DNA from: Rhodospirillales bacterium | GTDB lineage: Bacteria; Pseudomonadota; Alphaproteobacteria; Rhodospirillales; Casp-alpha2 | NCBI GenBank assembly: GCA_030727885.1 | Contig: JANRAT010000290.1 | Coordinates: 4,788-15,929, forward strand | Direction: 5' to 3' | Length of the DNA stretch: 11,142 bases | Shown: one piece after another, positions 7,651 through 11,142 of the stretch | Position numbering within the stretch: position 1 is the stretch's first letter | Layout of the letters: each line of letters opens with the position of its first letter | Position numbers and translations under genes: made by a program | Notes under the pieces: model-generated | What the model was told of the DNA's origin: nothing | Database searches by the model: none | What the model saw: the letters and a program-made list of their open reading frames with translations, nothing else

Positions 7651-7656
7651 GAGGAG
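7651..7656 (+). promoter_or_regulatory. Ribosome binding site of clpB
   Basis: GAGGAG lies six nt before the ATG at 7663 and fixes this as the start. Just upstream, GCCC (7617-7620, from ..TTGCCC) could pair with GGGC (7627-7630) to form a short hairpin, but the ribosome site itself looks accessible, so there is no clear RNA thermometer. Confidence 0.6.
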
Positions 7657-7662
7657 TTAGGT

Positions 7663-10254
7663 ATGGATTTCGAAAATTTCACGGATCGTGCGCGGGGCTT
7701 TATACAGGCCGCGCAAACTTTGGCACTGAGGACCAACCACCAGCAATTGACGCCTCTCCATGTCCTCAAGACGTTGCTTGAAGACAAGGAAGGTCTGGCG
7801 GCAAATCTTATTAATGCTGCCGGTGGCGACCATGGTTGCGCCATTGAAGGAACCAATCTCGAATTCTACAAAATACCCAAAGTTGAGGGAACCGGCGCCG
7901 GGCAGTTATATCTGTCACCGGAAACCGCCAGATTATTTGATCAGGCAGAACAACTTGCCGAGAAGTCGGGCGACAGCGTGGTTACGGCCGAAAGAGTGTT
8001 GCTGGCGATCGCATTGGCCAAGGATACGGTCGCGGCTAAAGTGCTCAGTGATGCCGGTGTGACCCCGCAGAATCTGAATACGGCGATCAATGAGTTCCGA
8101 AAAGGCCGGCCGGCACACAGTGCCAACGCTGAAGATAATTACGATGCGCTCAAAAAATATGCCCGTGATCTGACCCAGGCTGCGATGGAAGGCAAGCTTG
8201 ATCCTGTCATCGGCCGGGACGAAGAAATCCGCCGCACCATCCAGGTTTTGTCGAGGCGCACCAAAAACAATCCTGTGCTGATCGGCGAGCCCGGTGTCGG
8301 CAAGACGGCCATCGTCGAAGGACTGGCTCAGCGTATCGTCAATGGCGATGTGCCGGAGAATCTCAAAGATAAAACTTTGATGGTTCTCGATTTGGGGGCG
8401 CTGGTCGCCGGCGCCAAATTCCGCGGTGAATTCGAAGAACGCCTGAAAGCAGTCCTCAATGAAGTGCAGGGAGCGGCCGGGCAGATCATTATGTTCATCG
8501 ACGAGATGCACACGCTGGTCGGTGCCGGCGCCGGTGAAGGATCCATGGATGCATCGAACCTGCTGAAGCCTGCTCTGGCACGTGGGGAAATGCATTGTGT
8601 CGGTGCAACGACGTTGAATGAATATCGGAAGTACGTCGAAAAGGACGCCGCTCTGGCCCGACGTTTCCAGCCAGTGTTCGTGTCCGAACCATCGGTTGAG
8701 GACACCATTTCAATCCTGCGGGGTATCAAGGAGAAGTATGAGCTTCACCACGGTGTCCGCATTACCGATGCGTCGTTGGTAGCCGCAGCAACCCTTAGTG
8801 CCCGTTACATCACCGACCGATTCCTGCCGGACAAAGCCATTGATCTGATTGACGAGTCGGCGAGCCGTCTTCGCATGCAGATCGACAGTAAGCCTGAAGC
8901 CATTGACGAGTTGGATCGCAAGATCATTCAGCTGAAAATTGAGCGTGAAGCGCTGAAAAAGGAACACGACAAGGCTTCTGTTGATCGCCTGCAGAAAATT
9001 GAAATCGATCTCGAGGGACTTGAAGCGGAATCACAAGATCTGACCAGTCAGTGGGAATCTGAAAAATCTTCGCTGGCCGATTCTACGAGACTCAAGGAAG
9101 AACTTGATGCCGCCCGTATGCAGGCCGAGCGTGCAATCCGTGAAGGCCATCTGGAGGAAGCCGGGGAATTGACCTACGGCGTCATTCCTCGCCTTCAGGA
9201 AAAGCTCGATAAGGCGGATGCCGGTGAGCAGGCAAGCATGGTTGACGAGTCGGTGACCGCAGAGGATGTGGCACAGATCGTCTCGAAGTGGACCGGCATT
9301 CCTGTCGACAAGATGCTTGAGGGAGAACGTGAAAAACTGTTGCGCATGGAAGATGCCCTGCGCGGCCGGGTTATTGGTCAGGATGCTGCATTGGTCGCCG
9401 TTTCCAATGCCGTGCGCCGGGCACGCGCGGGTCTTGGTGATCCCAATCGACCGATCGGCTCGTTCATGTTTCTGGGTCCGACCGGTGTTGGCAAGACCGA
9501 ACTGACAAAGGCGTTGGCCTCATTCATGTTTGATGACGAGCAGGCATTGATCCGCGTCGACATGTCGGAATATATGGAAAAGCATGCCGTTGCGCGACTG
9601 ATTGGCGCGCCGCCGGGATACGTTGGTTATGACGAAGGCGGCTCGCTGACCGAAGCAGTACGGCGCAGGCCTTATCAGGTGATTCTGTTCGACGAAGTTG
9701 AAAAGGCGCACCCTGATGTCTTCAACGTGCTGTTGCAGGTACTTGATGATGGCCGCCTGACCGATGGTCAGGGCCGCACGGTCGATTTCCGCAATACGCT
9801 GATCATCATGACTTCCAACCTTGGCAGCGATATCATCGCCAATCAGGAAGGTGGTCACGATCTCGAGGAAGTTCGCCCGATGGTCATGGAAGTCGTACGC
9901 CATGCGTTCCGACCCGAATTCCTCAACCGTCTCGATGAAATTATCCTGTTCCGCAGACTCGAGCGCGAACATATGGACGGCATTGTTGAAATTCAGCTCA
10001 ACTGTCTGCGTTCAAGGCTCAAGGATCGCGGTATTACGATCAAGCTTGATGGCGCTGCAAGGGGATGGATTGCCGATAACGGTTATGACCCTGTTTATGG
10101 GGCCAGACCGCTCAAGCGAACCATTCAGCGGACGCTGGAAAATCCGCTGGCCCAGTCGATCCTGGAAGGCCGTATTAATGACGGTGACGAAATCAAGGTC
10201 TCGGCCGGCAAGGATGGCCTGTTGATCAACGGAGAGCGAGCCCAAGCGGCTTAA
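7663..10254 (+). CDS. clpB: ATP-dependent chaperone ClpB (disaggregase)
   Basis: Hexameric AAA+ unfoldase that, with DnaK, pulls polypeptides out of heat-induced aggregates in the cytoplasm. 863 aa, full family length. The N-domain (about 1-147) is followed by NBD1 with Walker A GEPGVGKT (208-215), pore loop KFRG (252-255) and Walker B IIMFIDE (275-281). The coiled-coil M domain (about 405-525, with heptad-like [17 protein letters not shown]) marks ClpB rather than ClpA or ClpC. NBD2 has Walker A GPTGVGKT (605-612), pore loop GYVGYDEGG (652-660), Walker B VILFDE (673-678), and the sensor-2 region GARPLKR (813-819). There is no ClpP-binding IGL/IGF tripeptide in the C-terminal domain, as expected for a non-proteolytic disaggregase. 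Pore loop 1 has Phe where E. coli has Tyr, a conservative aromatic change. The gene is probably heat-induced from the promoter at 7550-7587. Confidence 0.98.
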   Translation: MDFENFTDRARGFIQAAQTLALRTNHQQLTPLHVLKTLLEDKEGLAANLINAAGGDHGCAIEGTNLEFYKIPKVEGTGAGQLYLSPETARLFDQAEQLAEKSGDSVVTAERVLLAIALAKDTVAAKVLSDAGVTPQNLNTAINEFRKGRPAHSANAEDNYDALKKYARDLTQAAMEGKLDPVIGRDEEIRRTIQVLSRRTKNNPVLIGEPGVGKTAIVEGLAQRIVNGDVPENLKDKTLMVLDLGALVAGAKFRGEFEERLKAVLNEVQGAAGQIIMFIDEMHTLVGAGAGEGSMDASNLLKPALARGEMHCVGATTLNEYRKYVEKDAALARRFQPVFVSEPSVEDTISILRGIKEKYELHHGVRITDASLVAAATLSARYITDRFLPDKAIDLIDESASRLRMQIDSKPEAIDELDRKIIQLKIEREALKKEHDKASVDRLQKIEIDLEGLEAESQDLTSQWESEKSSLADSTRLKEELDAARMQAERAIREGHLEEAGELTYGVIPRLQEKLDKADAGEQASMVDESVTAEDVAQIVSKWTGIPVDKMLEGEREKLLRMEDALRGRVIGQDAALVAVSNAVRRARAGLGDPNRPIGSFMFLGPTGVGKTELTKALASFMFDDEQALIRVDMSEYMEKHAVARLIGAPPGYVGYDEGGSLTEAVRRRPYQVILFDEVEKAHPDVFNVLLQVLDDGRLTDGQGRTVDFRNTLIIMTSNLGSDIIANQEGGHDLEEVRPMVMEVVRHAFRPEFLNRLDEIILFRRLEREHMDGIVEIQLNCLRSRLKDRGITIKLDGAARGWIADNGYDPVYGARPLKRTIQRTLENPLAQSILEGRINDGDEIKVSAGKDGLLINGERAQAA

Positions 10255-10259
10255 AGGGA

Positions 10260-10302
10260 GCCTCACAGGCGCCTTAAGCGGGCAACGAGGGAATTAAAGG
10301 CG
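10260..10302. terminator. Possible terminator hairpins between clpB and the lipoprotein gene
   Basis: GCCT (10260-10263) pairs with AGGC (10267-10270) in a tiny hairpin. CGCCTTAA (10270-10277) pairs with TTAAAGGCG (10294-10302) with one bulge around a 16-nt loop. The two share base 10270, so they may alternate. They fill the 53-nt gap between converging genes, where a terminator is expected. There is no T run on either side, so the call is weak. Confidence 0.35.
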
Positions 10303-10307
10303 TCCGG

Positions 10308-10820
10308 TCAGTTGATGCGTGTGACCGGCGCTACCCCGCCGCTTGACCGTGGTGTGCCTTTTGCAACGCCACGGGGCGAAACCGTGATCAGAATTTCCGA
10401 CCCTCGCAGTGTCGTTGAAGCGATCTGCATCTGCATGATCCGGTCTTCCCTGTCATAGGTAAGCACACTGGTTGGTGCCCGAACCGCAGTGATTTGATTC
10501 CAGCCGAATTGGGGTAATCGGTTACGGTAAAAGTCAAACATGGCGACCGGACTCTGCGAGGTGCTCAGAGCCAGTTGTCCGAACCAGTTGTCGGTGCCAA
10601 CCACAAGCGTCTTGTCGACAATCATGTTGGCCCCTTCAGGGATTGGAATATCCGGGAAGATACTGGCGTTGGCGGCGTTGCCATTGGCGTCAGTACTGCT
10701 ACTGTTCAGACCACCCCCCTGGAGTTGTGCCGTCTCGGTGCAGCCTGTTGTGATGAGGACTGATGCCAGGCTGAAAGCCAGGCCGATTGCGATATGTCGC
10801 TGTGCCACTTTTCTTTGCAA
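10308..10820 (-). CDS. Predicted lipoprotein of unknown function
   Basis: 170 aa. The N-terminus has a positive n-region (QRKVAQRH), a hydrophobic stretch (IAIGLAFSLASVLI) and a lipobox ITTGC ending at Cys27, so it is probably lipid-anchored in the cell envelope. A Gly/Ser/Asn-rich linker (about 34-52) follows, then a folded region of about 110 residues that opens with IPIPEGANM (59-67) and includes FDFYRNRLPQFGW (95-107). This 'FYR..LP..GW' pattern recurs in several small proteobacterial lipoproteins, but I cannot assign a function. The C-terminal tail is Gly/Ser/Pro-rich and probably flexible. The start is TTG at 10820 with AGGGG about nine nt upstream; a GTG four codons later is possible. 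An ATG at 10825 is out of frame and cannot be used. The gene converges on clpB. Confidence 0.8.
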   Translation of the reverse strand: MQRKVAQRHIAIGLAFSLASVLITTGCTETAQLQGGGLNSSSTDANGNAANASIFPDIPIPEGANMIVDKTLVVGTDNWFGQLALSTSQSPVAMFDFYRNRLPQFGWNQITAVRAPTSVLTYDREDRIMQMQIASTTLRGSEILITVSPRGVAKGTPRSSGGVAPVTRIN

Positions 10821-10896
10821 ATCATGATCCCCTATCGCTCATTTTTTTCAAAACGATGCTTGCCAAAACATCTTCATCATCATATACCACCGCTCG

Positions 10897-10910
10897 TTGG
10901 CCAAGGCCAA
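10897..10910. repeat. Short inverted repeat TTGGCC-AA-GGCCAA
   Basis: Six-base exact inverted arms around an AA centre, in the divergent region upstream of the lipoprotein gene. On the minus strand, TTGGCC at its outer end sits 18 nt before TATATG (around 10885), a weak promoter-like pair for the lipoprotein gene, so the repeat might be an operator. The length is compatible with chance. Confidence 0.25.
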
Positions 10911-10941
10911 GTGCGTGAACAACTTTATCACAAGCTTGCGA

Positions 10942-10970
10942 TTGCCGACACGGTCGATTGAGGATATAAT
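10942..10970 (+). promoter_or_regulatory. Candidate sigma-70 promoter pointing right
   Basis: TTGCCG (10942-10947, four of six matches to TTGACA) is followed by a 17-nt spacer and a perfect TATAAT (10965-10970). Transcription would begin near 10977 and run towards the right edge. A second -35-like TTGACA at 10994-10999 has only a poor -10 (TTAAAA, 11016-11021) 16 nt further on. This is the best promoter-like element in the non-coding stretch 10821-11092. Confidence 0.5.
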
Positions 10971-11031
10971 CCTTACCCTTATCTGAATGGGGTTTGACAA
11001 GCCGGTGGTGACGCCTTAAAAGCGCGCTCCT

Positions 11032-11078
11032 CCGGTCGGGTCCCTTCGGCCGGTTTCGCGTCTAACGCAGTTCCTGCG
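11032..11078 (+). other. GC-rich hairpins in the leader of the right-edge gene
   Basis: CCGGTCGGG (11032-11040) pairs with TTCGGCCGG (11045-11053) through nine pairs, three of them G-T wobbles, around TCCC. CGCAG (11066-11070) pairs exactly with CTGCG (11074-11078) around TTC. Both lie downstream of the candidate promoter at 10942-10970 and before the possible coding start. Neither is followed by a T run. They could be parts of a regulatory leader or a small RNA; I recognise no family. Confidence 0.3.
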
Positions 11079-11092
11079 CAGATGCATCGCTG

Positions 11093-11142
11093 ATGAACAC
11101 TGTGAATACGGAAGAGATACGTGGGCGGCGGCTTGTTGTTCG
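11093..11142 (+). CDS. Possible start of a gene cut off by the window edge
   Basis: From ATG 11093 a frame stays open to the edge (MNTVNTEEIRGRRLVV), but no ribosome binding site precedes it. Another frame from GTG 11121 (MGGGLLF) has GGAAGAG four nt upstream and could be the true start. Only 50 or 22 bases are visible, so neither frame can be proved coding and no function can be given. The upstream promoter-like elements and leader make a rightward gene beginning here plausible. Confidence 0.25.
   Translation, partial: MNTVNTEEIRGRRLVV

Noticed and set aside
7933..8595. Minus-strand open frame of 220 codons inside clpB
   Set aside because: It lies opposite the strongly conserved N-domain and NBD1 coding sequence and has no family resemblance, so it is a shadow.
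11032..11060. Intrinsic terminator at the GC-rich hairpin near the right edge
   Set aside because: The hairpin is followed by TTTCGCG rather than a T run, and it lies downstream of a promoter and before a possible coding start, which fits a leader better.
1..11142. Mobile element, CRISPR array, tRNA or rRNA
   Set aside because: No transposase or integrase motif, no spaced direct repeats, no tRNA cloverleaf and no rRNA-like sequence were seen; gene order and composition fit a conserved chromosomal core.

Overview
The window looks like the chromosome of an alphaproteobacterium, most likely from or near the Rhodospirillales. This is inferred from the gene order hisS / prfA / prmC / DUF4167 / clpB, from the DUF4167 protein itself (a family I know only from Alphaproteobacteria), and from moderate GC with many GTG/TTG starts. 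I see no sign of phage, plasmid, insertion sequence, CRISPR, rRNA or tRNA. It is a housekeeping region, and I do not see a clear new multi-gene system in it.

Left part (1-4007, + strand): a tightly packed operon. The 3' part of hisS (histidyl-tRNA synthetase) is followed after 5 nt by hemA (glutamyl-tRNA reductase). hemA overlaps prfA (release factor 1) by GTGA, and prfA overlaps prmC (the methyltransferase that modifies the RF1 GGQ glutamine) by ATGA. Two genes act at translation termination, one charges tRNA, and one withdraws charged tRNA-Glu for tetrapyrrole synthesis. The glutamyl-tRNA reductase is the notable member, because most alphaproteobacteria make aminolevulinate with ALA synthase instead.

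Middle (4008-7395): a leader of about 165 nt with several possible hairpins precedes a DUF4167 protein with a long, disordered Asn/Asp-rich and basic tail. A bidirectional hairpin terminator separates it from two minus-strand genes that probably form a pair: an uncharacterised 564-aa soluble protein and, downstream of it, a MOSC-domain protein.

Right part (7396-11142): a divergent, AT-rich promoter region with a heat-shock-like promoter leads into clpB (863 aa disaggregase). A small predicted lipoprotein gene converges on clpB. The last ~270 nt hold plausible sigma-70 promoter elements and GC-rich hairpins that point rightwards into a gene cut off by the window edge.
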